Origin: Marinospirillum minutulum DSM 6287
GTDB taxonomy: Bacteria > Pseudomonadota > Gammaproteobacteria > Pseudomonadales > Halomonadaceae
NCBI RefSeq assembly: GCF_000422325.1
Contig: NZ_AULO01000013.1
Span: forward strand, 97,287 to 161,286
Direction: 5' to 3'
DNA: 64,000 nucleotides
Part shown: positions 16,952 through 25,455 of the stretch, piece by piece
How positions within the stretch are numbered: position 1 is the first letter of the stretch
How the letters are laid out: each line of letters starts with the position of its first letter
Program-made: the position numbers and the translations under genes
The notes under the pieces: model-generated
The model's input: only the letters and a program-made list of their open reading frames with translations
Told to the model about the DNA's origin: nothing
Database searches by the model: none

Positions 16952-18310
16952 CTAGGTTTTAGAAGGCTCAATCACTCGGCCAACAATACAATTAACAATG
17001 CCATCAGCCGTCAAGGTCAGCTTCCAGCGCTGCACCTTGATAGGCTCCTCACCTTTTAAGTCTTCGCTGACCAAAACAAGGTTGTAATAATGCCGCTGCT
17101 CTATTAAGTGAGTTCCCACCTCGGCCTCTTCATCATTAAAATCGTAGTGATAAATGGGTGTTTTAACACTGCTAAGCAGGTCAGCAAAAGGCTTAAAGTC
17201 AATTTCGATACTTTCTTCAATATTCTCTTCTAGGTCTAAATAACCTTCCCCGTCAATTTCTGATCGCAAGAAAAAGATATTGTTGCCTGCACTAAAAAAC
17301 CACTTACCACTATTCTTTTTCACCCTCTCGGGTAGCTGCTCAAAACTAATAATTGAACGCCACAAAAACTGTTGAAACAGCAAAGGGGCTTTTTTGCTTT
17401 TCCGATACCTTAACTTCCATAAGGCTTTATCTTTTCTAATATAATCAGTTAGCACTTTGACTAGGTCATCACGCAATAGGTCGCGCAGTGCGTAAACTAA
17501 AGCAACGGTGAGAATAAGACCTATACTTAGCGAATAGTCTGAATCTCGGTAGTAAAAAATAAAAATAGTAAAGGCACTCATGATAAGCGTGGTAATAAAA
17601 GCTTTAACGCTGCGGCGTGCTATATTGCCTAGCTCTATCACATCGGGCTTTAACAAAATAAACCTATCTAAGAATCGCCGATACAACTGCATACGATAAA
17701 AAATACGTGCTGAACGACTATCGAGTTCCTTTAAGTAACCTTGGGCTTTTCGGTAGTCAATTTCTTCATGGTAATAACTCATTAACTCCGCTTGGGCTGT
17801 TTCAGGTAAATCTGCCCAGGCTTCATTTTTAATTATGCCCAGTAAACTTTGTTCTGCTAACCAAGAAAAATACACATCTAACTGACGCTGATAACGGCTT
17901 TGCCTAGGTTCGCTAGAAACATTCGTACGAATACGCTTAGCAAAACTTCTAAGCAAAAGTATTAAACGACTGACATGCTGCTCACCCAGCCCAGCCTGCT
18001 GTATTTGATACTGCACTTTTTCTAATGAACGCTGAAAGCTGGCTAACCAAGTACTACGCAAGGTTTCATAATGGGGCGACAATAAAGAAACGGATTGCTC
18101 AGTATGCTGTTTTTTATCTTCAGGAATACCTAAAACACGGTAACGAAAATCTATTGGACGAGCATTCCATTCAGTACGATCTAAAAGTTCAGGTAGGTGT
18201 TCCGCTTCCCCTGGTGGAAAAAGGTAAAGGCTAACAACCGTTTTTTTAGATTTAGGTAATGTTCTTGTAAACTCTAAAACATACTCAGATTTATTCTTTT
18301 GCGAAAACAT
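16952..18310 (-). CDS. Uncharacterised protein with two membrane segments
   Basis: This 452-aa protein matches no family I can recognise. The first about 220 residues are mostly helical and charged. Two hydrophobic segments follow (about 228-247, FITTLIMSAFTIFIFYY, and about 256-272, SIGLILTVALVYALRDLL), then a basic stretch (YRKSKKAP) and a C-terminal domain with an acidic patch (LDLEENIEESIEID). Both ends are probably cytoplasmic. It converges on the RND gene (25 bp gap) and is divergent from murI. No signal peptide. Confidence 0.75.
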   Translation of the reverse strand: MFSQKNKSEYVLEFTRTLPKSKKTVVSLYLFPPGEAEHLPELLDRTEWNARPIDFRYRVLGIPEDKKQHTEQSVSLLSPHYETLRSTWLASFQRSLEKVQYQIQQAGLGEQHVSRLILLLRSFAKRIRTNVSSEPRQSRYQRQLDVYFSWLAEQSLLGIIKNEAWADLPETAQAELMSYYHEEIDYRKAQGYLKELDSRSARIFYRMQLYRRFLDRFILLKPDVIELGNIARRSVKAFITTLIMSAFTIFIFYYRDSDYSLSIGLILTVALVYALRDLLRDDLVKVLTDYIRKDKALWKLRYRKSKKAPLLFQQFLWRSIISFEQLPERVKKNSGKWFFSAGNNIFFLRSEIDGEGYLDLEENIEESIEIDFKPFADLLSSVKTPIYHYDFNDEEAEVGTHLIEQRHYYNLVLVSEDLKGEEPIKVQRWKLTLTADGIVNCIVGRVIEPSKT

Positions 18311-18406
18311 GCTTCCACCAATAAAAAAAGATAAATATTCCGATTTGCTGAAAGGTCACTGCAAGGCGTAAAATGACCGTTTGTTTAATTTAAAACAGGC
18401 AATACC

Positions 18407-19276
18407 TTGGTTGATCTAGCAGCTACACCACCAACACAACTCACTGGTCCAATTCTAGTCTTTGACTCAGGCGTTGGTGGGTTATCCGTTGTACAAGCAC
18501 TCAGAGAGCGTATGCCTAGCCTACCTTTAGTTTATGCTTGCGATAATGCTGCCTTTCCTTATGGCCAAAAAACTGAAGCTTGGCTTAAAGAAAGAGTTCT
18601 GTCAGTAGTTGGTAGTTTAATAAGTGAAGTTCAACCTAGTTTAATTGTTTTAGCCTGTAATACCGCTAGTACCTTAACCCTGCCTGAACTACGCAATAGC
18701 TGTAGGCTACCTGTTGTTGGCGTGGTTCCAGCCATTAAGCCTGCAGCACTCATCACGCGTAGTGGACAAATTGGCCTTTTAGCAACGTGTGGTACAGTTA
18801 ATCGACCCTACACTGAAAAACTAATTAACGAATTTGCGGCTGATTGCGAAATCATTAAAGTTGGCAGTAATCGGCTAGTTGAATTAGCAGAAATTTACTT
18901 AGCAGGTGGTAAGATTGCTGATCAAGATTTGCTAGAAATACTAGCGCCCTTATTAGCAGAACCTCGCTTAGACACTGTTATTCTAGGCTGTACACATTTT
19001 CCATTACTTCAGCCACACTTGGCAAGAGTTGCAGAACAAACTGGTGCGCCACCTTGGCAGTGGATAGATTCAGGTGCAGCTATCGCTCGTCGTGTTGTAC
19101 AGCTACTTAATGATGCGGGTTATTCAAACCCGTCTTGCCCAACCCACTTTATTCCTAACTGCTGGTTAACCGCACCTTTAGCAACCGATAGCCAACTGCC
19201 GCAATCTTTACAACTCTTTGGTTTTAGCCAAATTAAACAACTAACCGGTTTTGATTTAAAAGAACCTGTTAGCTAA
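18407..19276 (+). CDS. murI: Glutamate racemase
   Basis: This 289-aa enzyme converts L- to D-glutamate for peptidoglycan. It has the N-terminal FDSGVGGLSVV motif (catalytic Asp/Ser) and the two catalytic Cys in ACNTAST (about residue 83) and GCTHFPLL (about 196). The only start that keeps the conserved N-terminus is TTG at 18407, with a weak AGG seven bases upstream; no in-frame ATG precedes the first motif. trmA follows after 26 bp on the same strand. Confidence 0.95.
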   Translation: MVDLAATPPTQLTGPILVFDSGVGGLSVVQALRERMPSLPLVYACDNAAFPYGQKTEAWLKERVLSVVGSLISEVQPSLIVLACNTASTLTLPELRNSCRLPVVGVVPAIKPAALITRSGQIGLLATCGTVNRPYTEKLINEFAADCEIIKVGSNRLVELAEIYLAGGKIADQDLLEILAPLLAEPRLDTVILGCTHFPLLQPHLARVAEQTGAPPWQWIDSGAAIARRVVQLLNDAGYSNPSCPTHFIPNCWLTAPLATDSQLPQSLQLFGFSQIKQLTGFDLKEPVS

Positions 19277-19302
19277 TTCTTTTTACGAGATTAAATTACA
19301 CC

Positions 19303-20418
19303 ATGTCTTCCAGTTTGCCTCAGGTTAACCCTACTATCTACTCACAGCTTCTTGCCGAAAAAGCAGAACACCTAGACCAAATTTTTGCTGAATTTAATCC
19401 ACCCAAGCTAGAAGTATTTGCCTCACCTGCTAGCCACTACCGTCTGCGTACCGAGTTTCGTATTTGGCATGAAGGCGACGACCTCTTTTATGCCATGTTT
19501 GAAATAGGTGAAGACCCTAAAAAAGACCGTACCCTAGTTCGTATGGATCAATACCCTGTGGCAGGAGAAGAAATTAACCGCTTAATGCCTCTACTAATGG
19601 ATGCGATACGCGATGTACCGCTGCTACGCCATCGACTGTTTCAGGTTGAATTTTTAACCACCTTAACTGGTCAGGTATTGCTCAGCTTAATTTACCACCG
19701 CCAGTTAGAAGATGATTGGGAGGTTGCTGCTAGGCAGTTACAAGAACAACTGGGCATTATGATTATTGGCCGTGCTAGAAAACAAAAACGCGTACTAGTA
19801 CAAGACTATGTTGTTGAAACTTTACAGGTGAACGGGCAGCCACTCGTTTATAAGCAAGTAGAAGGCAGTTTTACCCAACCTAACCCGTGGATTTGCCAAA
19901 GTATGTTGGAATGGGCGCAGGATGTTTCAAGGCCCCAAGCTGGAGAAGAAAAACGTGACCTTGTCGAACTCTACTGCGGCAATGGTAACTTTACCCTAGC
20001 CTTAGCCAATAACTTTAGGCAATTACTGGGTACAGAAATTAGCCGCACTTCAGTTGCAGCAGGACAGTATAACATTCAAGCAAACAAAATTGAGAATGTA
20101 CGCATTGAACGCATGGCAGCAGAAGATTTTTCTAAAGCATTAAATGAGCCTGATTCAAAAGAAGCCAGCAAATTCAATTTGCAAGCGTATGACTTTTCAA
20201 CTGTATTGGTAGACCCACCCAGAGCAGGGCTAGATAAAGCCACCCTAGAGCAAGTACAAAACTATGAGCGGATAATTTATATTTCCTGCAATCCAATAAC
20301 GCTTGCCGATAACTTAAAAACGCTGACTTTGACTCATAATATTGAACGTTTAGCTTTTTTTGACCAATTCCCCTACACCCACCATGCAGAGTGTGGGGTT
20401 TATTTGGTCCATAAATAA
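19303..20418 (+). CDS. trmA: tRNA (uracil-5-)-methyltransferase
   Basis: This 371-aa enzyme makes m5U54 in the T loop of tRNA from S-adenosylmethionine. Visible motifs are the SAM-binding ELYCGNGNFTLALA (about residue 225), VLVDPPRAGLD (motif IV) and YISCNPITLADNL with the catalytic Cys, plus the final Glu region in HHAECGVYLVHK. It lacks the N-terminal TRAM and Fe-S parts of RlmD, as TrmA does. It probably shares a transcript with murI and converges on the tautomerase gene. Confidence 0.95.
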   Translation: MSSSLPQVNPTIYSQLLAEKAEHLDQIFAEFNPPKLEVFASPASHYRLRTEFRIWHEGDDLFYAMFEIGEDPKKDRTLVRMDQYPVAGEEINRLMPLLMDAIRDVPLLRHRLFQVEFLTTLTGQVLLSLIYHRQLEDDWEVAARQLQEQLGIMIIGRARKQKRVLVQDYVVETLQVNGQPLVYKQVEGSFTQPNPWICQSMLEWAQDVSRPQAGEEKRDLVELYCGNGNFTLALANNFRQLLGTEISRTSVAAGQYNIQANKIENVRIERMAAEDFSKALNEPDSKEASKFNLQAYDFSTVLVDPPRAGLDKATLEQVQNYERIIYISCNPITLADNLKTLTLTHNIERLAFFDQFPYTHHAECGVYLVHK

Positions 20419-20516
20419 AATATAAAATAATTATTTTTCCAGCACTCTCATTCATTAGATAAGTGTAAGTGCTGAGCATTATTTAAAAAAACTCTATTTA
20501 AGATACTTAAAAACAT

Positions 20517-20912
20517 CTAAATGTTAATATCAAAGCCAAGCTCAACATCACATGCAGCTTGGCCACCTCTAATACCCCAGTTTTCTGTAGTAATTTCACG
20601 CAGCAAAATTTTAATGTTTTTTGCAGGTATACCATAGTGAGACAATTTTTTTACTATTGATTTATACAATAACCTTTTAGTTTGGATAGTTCGTCCTGCA
20701 AAGCAGTCAATGCTTATATGGGTATAGGTTTCTGGTTGCTCATAATTAGTTGGGCAGGCAAACCTGTGTGGTTCATGTACTAGCAAACGTATATTTTTAT
20801 CAGTTGGTTTTATCTTAAATACCTCACAAAGTGCAGAATGAACCGCATCTATGATACCTATTTCAATTTCGGGTGAATAATTTTGACGAACCTCTATTAA
20901 AGTACTTGGCAT
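20517..20912 (-). CDS. Tautomerase-superfamily protein
   Basis: This 131-aa protein has Pro as residue 2 (MPSTLIEV), which would become the catalytic N-terminal proline after Met removal. Its length corresponds to the fused double beta-alpha-beta form (cis-CaaD/MSAD-like, Tautomerase_2 type) rather than the 62-aa 4-oxalocrotonate tautomerase. The end NWGIRGGQAACDVELGFDINI fits that family. It is last in a same-strand series with the HbpS-like, amidase and ABM genes (93 bp after the HbpS-like gene), which may be a small catabolic operon. Substrate unknown. Confidence 0.8.
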   Translation of the reverse strand: MPSTLIEVRQNYSPEIEIGIIDAVHSALCEVFKIKPTDKNIRLLVHEPHRFACPTNYEQPETYTHISIDCFAGRTIQTKRLLYKSIVKKLSHYGIPAKNIKILLREITTENWGIRGGQAACDVELGFDINI

Positions 20913-21005
20913 TAAATTTTCCTTCTTATATAAAAAACAAGAAAATAATCCTCAGATTTAAACCTGAATTACAATTCATTAAGTTATTTAATAGCTTGTT
21001 GTTAA

Positions 21006-21428
21006 CTAAATATTAATTGTATCTAACCCTGCTAGAGCACAAACTTCATCTTGTTCGGCTGAACCACCAGAAACTCCAATACCCCCTAAAAGCATGTCTT
21101 GATGCTTTATAGGTAGACCACCTCCGAACACTATAAAGCGTTCTTGATGTGGAAAGCCTAGCTTTAAAGCTGGGTTGTCTTCTAAAATTTCGGACCATTT
21201 TCCAGTAGGCATTCCAAAGCTAGCTGAAGTGTAGGCTTTATCGCGAGCGATTTGGGCTGAATGTAAAAAAGCGCCATTATGGCGTAAGTACACTAGCTCT
21301 AGCCCTGCTGCATCGACTACTGCTACATGAATTTTTATTTTTAATTCGTCGGCTTTGGACATTGCTGCTTTGGCTGCAGTTAAGGCTGCTTGCCAAGCTA
21401 ATTCTTGGCGTTCTATTAATTGTGGCAT
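21006..21428 (-). CDS. GlcG/HbpS-like (DUF336) protein
   Basis: This 140-aa protein of the GlcG/HbpS family has a single alpha/beta domain, with VAVVDAAGLELVYLRHNGAF around residue 35-55 and GGGLPIKHQDMLLGGIGVSGGSAEQDE near the end, both typical. Family members bind haem or act as accessory or detoxifying proteins in catabolic operons. Here it is 16 bp downstream of the amidase gene, so it is likely co-transcribed. The precise role is unknown. Confidence 0.82.
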   Translation of the reverse strand: MPQLIERQELAWQAALTAAKAAMSKADELKIKIHVAVVDAAGLELVYLRHNGAFLHSAQIARDKAYTSASFGMPTGKWSEILEDNPALKLGFPHQERFIVFGGGLPIKHQDMLLGGIGVSGGSAEQDEVCALAGLDTINI

Positions 21429-21444
21429 GCTTGATCCTAATAAA

Positions 21445-22824
21445 TTAATTGGTTAAGTCAGAGAAATAACCCAACTGCTGCTCTATAACTTGAGCTAGGG
21501 CTAAGAGTTTAACTTCTTGTTGTGCGCCTGCAGTAAGCTGCATTGCTATAGGTAGGCCTTGCTCATCTACACCTACCGGCAAACTTAAAGCACACAAACC
21601 CATGAGGTTAGCTATAGAAGGATTACGCAGCGCAATCATATTTAAACGACGATAATCTTCTAGCTGCTCTATTTCTGCCATGCTAGGTGCTGTTATTGGC
21701 AAGGTGGGATGTAACCATACATCTACCTGCTCGAAAGTTTGGGCAGCAACTAAACTGGCTTGTGCTAATAGATCTTTGCGCTGTAAATATTCACTTACAC
21801 TTATTGCAGCGCCATCTTCTAGTCTTGTGCGTACTACAGGGTCTAGTTTAGCGTAGCTAGTTGGTAGATTATTGGTTAAAAAGGCAGCAAGCTCAGCCAC
21901 GCTTAAACCACCTGCTTGAAAGCAAGCAAAAACCTCATCACACATAGGCACTTGCAGAGAAATTAGCTCTGCACCTGCTGCTTCTAACTGGCTGGCTGCG
22001 CGACGCACTTCTTGAGTTACTGCATTGTTTGCTCCCTCCCAAAAAAAGTTTTCTACTAACCCAATACGTAAACCTTTACAGCTAGCAAGGCTAGGTATTT
22101 TAACTTCTTGTCCACTAAGTTGGCTTTCTATAGCTGCGTAGCCATAGGCTAGGTCGGTAACATTTTTGGCAAGAACACCTGGAGTATCTAAAGAAGTAGA
22201 AAGAGGAACTATTTGGTCTGTTGGCCAGCGTCCAACTGTAGTTTTTAATCCTACCGTACCTGTCATCGCTGCTGGAATACGCACACTACCAGCGGTATCT
22301 GTACCCAAAGCTAATAATGCTGAACCTTGGCATAAAGATACTCCTGCACCTGCACTTGAACCACCAGGAACTCTGGCTTGATCTTTTGACCAAGGGTTTT
22401 GTGGAGTTCCCCAATGGTTGTTTACACCTAACCCACCTAAAGCAAATTCTACAGTATGTGTTTTGCCTGTAATGATAGCTGCTTGATGTAACAGTGCTTG
22501 AATTAATTTGCCAGGCTGTTGCCAAGCTGAACCTAAGTCTAAAGCTGAACCTGCAAAGGTTGGCAGGTTAGGGACTGCAAACATATCTTTAACGGATATG
22601 GGGATACCCATCAGTGGGCCAAAATCATAACCTTGTTTAATTAAGCTGTCTAAATGCTGAGCTACTTCTAAAGCGTTAGTACCTGCCCAAGTTTTATAGG
22701 CATTTAGCTGATGTTCGCTTGCAGTATAGCTAGCAAGACTTGCCTCAATAATTTGTGTGATAGTTATTTTACCGCTTCTTAAGGCCAGTGCTAACTGAGG
22801 CAATGGAGTGTTAAGTATAGTCAT
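21445..22824 (-). CDS. Amidase (amidase-signature family)
   Basis: This 459-aa serine hydrolase carries the amidase signature: catalytic Lys in GIPISVKDMFAV (about residue 66), the cis-Ser loop in PGGSSAGAGVSL and the nucleophilic Ser in GTDTAGSVRIPAAMTG. The start ATG at 22824 overlaps the stop of the upstream ABM gene (TAATG) and has AGGGA upstream; a 16-codon longer reading is possible but would overlap that gene. It hydrolyses an amide to acid and ammonia. The substrate is not evident, though its neighbours suggest catabolism of a small organic amide. Confidence 0.88.
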   Translation of the reverse strand: MTILNTPLPQLALALRSGKITITQIIEASLASYTASEHQLNAYKTWAGTNALEVAQHLDSLIKQGYDFGPLMGIPISVKDMFAVPNLPTFAGSALDLGSAWQQPGKLIQALLHQAAIITGKTHTVEFALGGLGVNNHWGTPQNPWSKDQARVPGGSSAGAGVSLCQGSALLALGTDTAGSVRIPAAMTGTVGLKTTVGRWPTDQIVPLSTSLDTPGVLAKNVTDLAYGYAAIESQLSGQEVKIPSLASCKGLRIGLVENFFWEGANNAVTQEVRRAASQLEAAGAELISLQVPMCDEVFACFQAGGLSVAELAAFLTNNLPTSYAKLDPVVRTRLEDGAAISVSEYLQRKDLLAQASLVAAQTFEQVDVWLHPTLPITAPSMAEIEQLEDYRRLNMIALRNPSIANLMGLCALSLPVGVDEQGLPIAMQLTAGAQQEVKLLALAQVIEQQLGYFSDLTN

Positions 22825-23399
22825 TAACGCTGATCCCTTTCTGCCTTGGGGTAAAGCCAGAAGGCAAACCAACGAGTAAACCTTGGCATAAGCACGTAGG
22901 TCATTAATAGCATTAAAACTGCAGTTATTATTAAAGTTCTTAGAATTAGAGGCACTGGCTCTAATAGCTCACCAAACAGTAAAAAAATTAGGGTTACGCT
23001 GGGATAAAGAGCTAACCAGCTAACAAAGGTCATTTTGTAACGTGGGGGTGGCTTTATGGGGTTGCGTGCTGGTAGGGTAAACCAAGTTACCATCCCAGAT
23101 AAAACCTCTGTTTTAGCTGGTTCTATAAGCAAACCTTCAAAGTTTTCTAAGTGCTGTTTACGTACTTCAGATGCTTGCCAAACTTCTAAATCTTTTTGGC
23201 TAGCAAACTTAAATACAATCCTGTACTCAGGGTCATCAGGTGAAGCTGGCCTGAACATAGTGCTACCTAGGTGCCCTGCAAATTTTTTTGCGGCAACTGA
23301 CATAGCTGTACTTAACTGCTCAAACTCTTCTTCACAGCCTTTTTTAACGCGGCGTGAGACTACAACTGTGACTGCATTATCTGGTAAGTATTCTTGCAT
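22824..23399 (-). CDS. ABM-domain (antibiotic biosynthesis monooxygenase-like) protein with membrane anchor
   Basis: This 191-aa protein has an N-terminal ABM ferredoxin-like domain (about residues 8-105; VTVVVSRRVKKGCEEEFEQL, then FRPASPDDPEYRIVFKF) and two hydrophobic segments (about 128-147, LALYPSVTLIFLLFGELL, and about 152-172, LRTLIITAVLMLLMTYVL). The architecture is a known membrane-attached ABM type with no defined reaction. It is first in the minus-strand group and translationally coupled to the amidase gene by TAATG. AGAGG lies upstream of the start. Confidence 0.82.
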   Translation of the reverse strand: MQEYLPDNAVTVVVSRRVKKGCEEEFEQLSTAMSVAAKKFAGHLGSTMFRPASPDDPEYRIVFKFASQKDLEVWQASEVRKQHLENFEGLLIEPAKTEVLSGMVTWFTLPARNPIKPPPRYKMTFVSWLALYPSVTLIFLLFGELLEPVPLILRTLIITAVLMLLMTYVLMPRFTRWFAFWLYPKAERDQR

Positions 23400-23573
23400 T
23401 TTTTTCCTCTAAAATAAGATACCTATGAAGCCAAGGTTCCAGCAAGTAAATAGGTAGGATGAAACTCCGTAATGGTCATGCGTAGTTAAGTGAGCACCCG
23501 ATAAAGGACGGGAGGCTTAAAGCTAAAAGAAAACTATATCTAATTAATAAGTTGATAGTAATTATAGGTGTAA
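23400..23573 (-). promoter_or_regulatory. Structured leader between a chemoreceptor gene and the ABM-amidase operon
   Basis: This 174-bp gap contains two hairpins. One is TACCTAT (23420-23426) with ATAGGTA (23450-23456). The other is CCCG with CGGG at about 23497-23512. It also holds a possible 18-codon minus-strand reading frame at 23423-23479 that begins MTITEFHPTYLL and has no good ribosome site. It could be a riboregulator, a leader peptide or simply the end of the chemoreceptor transcript. I do not match it to any riboswitch class I know. Confidence 0.35.
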
Positions 23574-25109
23574 TTAAGCCTGCGCTAGACCTGAAAGAAG
23601 TAAATTTTGGCTATTAGCCATACGGGCAACTTCTTGGTTAAGTTTATCTGCAGCTTTGGCTTCATTAGAGGTTTTTTGGTTAGCTTCAATAAAAGCAGCC
23701 ACTTGCATGTCAACAGTTTCTGCAACTTGAGTTTGTTGCCTGTTGCCTTCCTCTAAGGCATCTACTCTAGCTACAAGCAAATCGACGTTTTGTAAAATAC
23801 TATTAAAGGCTTCACCAGCGGCATCTATTTGTTTAACACTTGCGTCTGATATTTCTTGCTCTTTTTCTAAGGTGTTTAAAATTTGTTCGGTAGCGTTTTG
23901 TAAACTTTCTATCATTGTTTGAATACTAACAGCTGATTTTTGGGTTTCAGCTGCCAAGGAGCGTACTTCATCTGCTACTACAGCAAAACCACGACCCGCA
24001 TCACCTGCTCTGGCAGCTTCTATAGCTGCATTGAGAGCTAGCAGGTTAGTTTGCTCAGCAACATTTTGAATTACCACTAGAACATCGCCAATTTTGTTAC
24101 TACTAGCTTCTAACTCTAAAAAGTAACTGCGGTTTTGTTGAATTTTTTCGGCTAATAGGTGGTTGCCTTCTATTGCATCTTTTAGAGTGGTTTGACCTAG
24201 CTCAATTTGCGCTAGGGCGGCTTCTACAGCTATTTTACTGGAAGTGGTTTCAGCACTCATTACTTGGGCGTTTTCTTGTAAGCTGGCACTTGAATTGGAC
24301 AGCTGATCTAAACCACTAGTTTGTTGATCTAGTGCCTGAACTAGTTGCTCCATGCTTGCTACAGTTTTATTGGCTCGTTTAAAGATTAAATCCGAGGTGT
24401 TTTGTAGCCTATAGGTTAAAGAGCTCGTTTGTTCTTGCTGCATAGAAATTGCCATATACAGCTGACCTATATCATCTACAGTATCAGTATAAATTATTTG
24501 TTTAATAGGGTGATGTACTATAGATTTACTGGTATTAACCAACCTATTAAAAGGTTGCATAACTAGATGTTGTGCAAAGAATAAAAGTACAAGGCTAACA
24601 ACAAAGCTAATACCTACAACCCAGTTATTCTCTGCTAAAGCAGCTGCTGTAAAAATAGGTGTAATAGCTAGCAAAGAAACTAGGTATAACCTTTGCCAAG
24701 TAGATTTAATTGGTAGCCTTAAACGTAAAGGCATTTTACCTTGTTTTCTTAACCCATAAATTTGTCTAGCACGGTTAAGTGTTGCATTATCAGCTTCTTG
24801 CATAATGCAATGCAGTTCTGCCACTTGGCCTTGTTCAATAACTGGTAACACATAACAACTAACCCATAATTCGTCTGACCCAGCCTGAAGCTGTATAACT
24901 CCTAACCATGGCTTACCTTTACCTACAACTCCAAAAAGATCGTTAATTGGTCCATCTGGCATACTTTGGTGTTTAAAGTTGCGCAGATTAAGGCCTTTTA
25001 AAGAGTCTTTATCTAAAGCGAACTTATCCCTAGTATGGCGACAGGTGTAAATAACATCACCCTTGGGGTTCATGAGTAATATATACTTATTTAACTCACC
25101 CTTTTGCAT
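23574..25109 (-). CDS. Methyl-accepting chemotaxis protein with N-terminal PAS-like sensor (Aer-like)
   Basis: This 511-aa receptor has an N-terminal PAS-like region (about 1-110, beginning [18 protein letters not shown]), two adjacent TM helices (about 140-180), a HAMP-like linker and a long signalling coiled coil with the highly conserved hairpin tip [18 protein letters not shown] (about residue 360). This is the energy-taxis/Aer layout, sensing a cytoplasmic cofactor or ligand. It lies directly downstream of the dmp genes on the same strand, separated from dmpI by 82 bp, so a role in taxis toward aromatic compounds is possible but not shown. Confidence 0.9.
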   Translation of the reverse strand: MQKGELNKYILLMNPKGDVIYTCRHTRDKFALDKDSLKGLNLRNFKHQSMPDGPINDLFGVVGKGKPWLGVIQLQAGSDELWVSCYVLPVIEQGQVAELHCIMQEADNATLNRARQIYGLRKQGKMPLRLRLPIKSTWQRLYLVSLLAITPIFTAAALAENNWVVGISFVVSLVLLFFAQHLVMQPFNRLVNTSKSIVHHPIKQIIYTDTVDDIGQLYMAISMQQEQTSSLTYRLQNTSDLIFKRANKTVASMEQLVQALDQQTSGLDQLSNSSASLQENAQVMSAETTSSKIAVEAALAQIELGQTTLKDAIEGNHLLAEKIQQNRSYFLELEASSNKIGDVLVVIQNVAEQTNLLALNAAIEAARAGDAGRGFAVVADEVRSLAAETQKSAVSIQTMIESLQNATEQILNTLEKEQEISDASVKQIDAAGEAFNSILQNVDLLVARVDALEEGNRQQTQVAETVDMQVAAFIEANQKTSNEAKAADKLNQEVARMANSQNLLLSGLAQA

Positions 25110-25191
25110 TTTTGTACCTACTTGGTTATCAATTCACTATGCTAAAGCACAGATAAAACTACTTTTATAATTGTTTTAATACTGAATAAGG

Positions 25192-25383
25192 TTAGCGACC
25201 TAATTTTTTTGCTGAACTACCACCTATACCAAAGTGTTGCTTGGGCATTTCAGTAATTATTACTCTGACTACATCACGGGGTGCATCTAGGGCTTCAACC
25301 ATTGCATCAGTAATTTTTTCAATTAACTTTTCTTTTTTTTCATTGCTACGGCCTTCCATAATATAAATTTGCGCTATGGGCAT
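25192..25383 (-). CDS. dmpI: 4-oxalocrotonate tautomerase
   Basis: This 63-aa protein has the usual length of the hexameric enzyme. Pro follows Met (catalytic Pro-1), and Arg in MEGRSNEKKE (Arg-11) and in DAPRDVVRVII (Arg-39) are the substrate-binding residues. It interconverts the enol and keto forms of 4-oxalocrotonate in catechol meta cleavage. AGAGGT lies upstream of the start. Unlike in the classical dmp operon it does not directly follow dmpH: an outer-membrane-type gene and a strong terminator intervene. Confidence 0.93.
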   Translation of the reverse strand: MPIAQIYIMEGRSNEKKEKLIEKITDAMVEALDAPRDVVRVIITEMPKQHFGIGGSSAKKLGR

Positions 25384-25416
25384 GCTGTACCTCTATTTTG
25401 ACTATTAAAATGCATG

Positions 25417-25450
25417 AAAAAAGCCTAGCTAGCATTAGCCAGCTAGGCTT
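25417..25450 (-). terminator. Intrinsic terminator after the Phenol_MetA_deg gene
   Basis: A perfect 10-bp stem, AAGCCTAGCT (25421-25430) with AGCTAGGCTT (25441-25450), is followed on the minus strand by a run of six T (25417-25422 as A). It lies between the MetA-like gene and dmpI, so dmpI would be expressed by read-through or from its own promoter. Confidence 0.88.
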
Positions 25451-25455
25451 AGCTA

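Noticed and set aside
23400..23573. Known riboswitch (guanidine, c-di-GMP, TPP, cobalamin)
   Set aside because: None of the conserved cores of these classes could be found on either strand.
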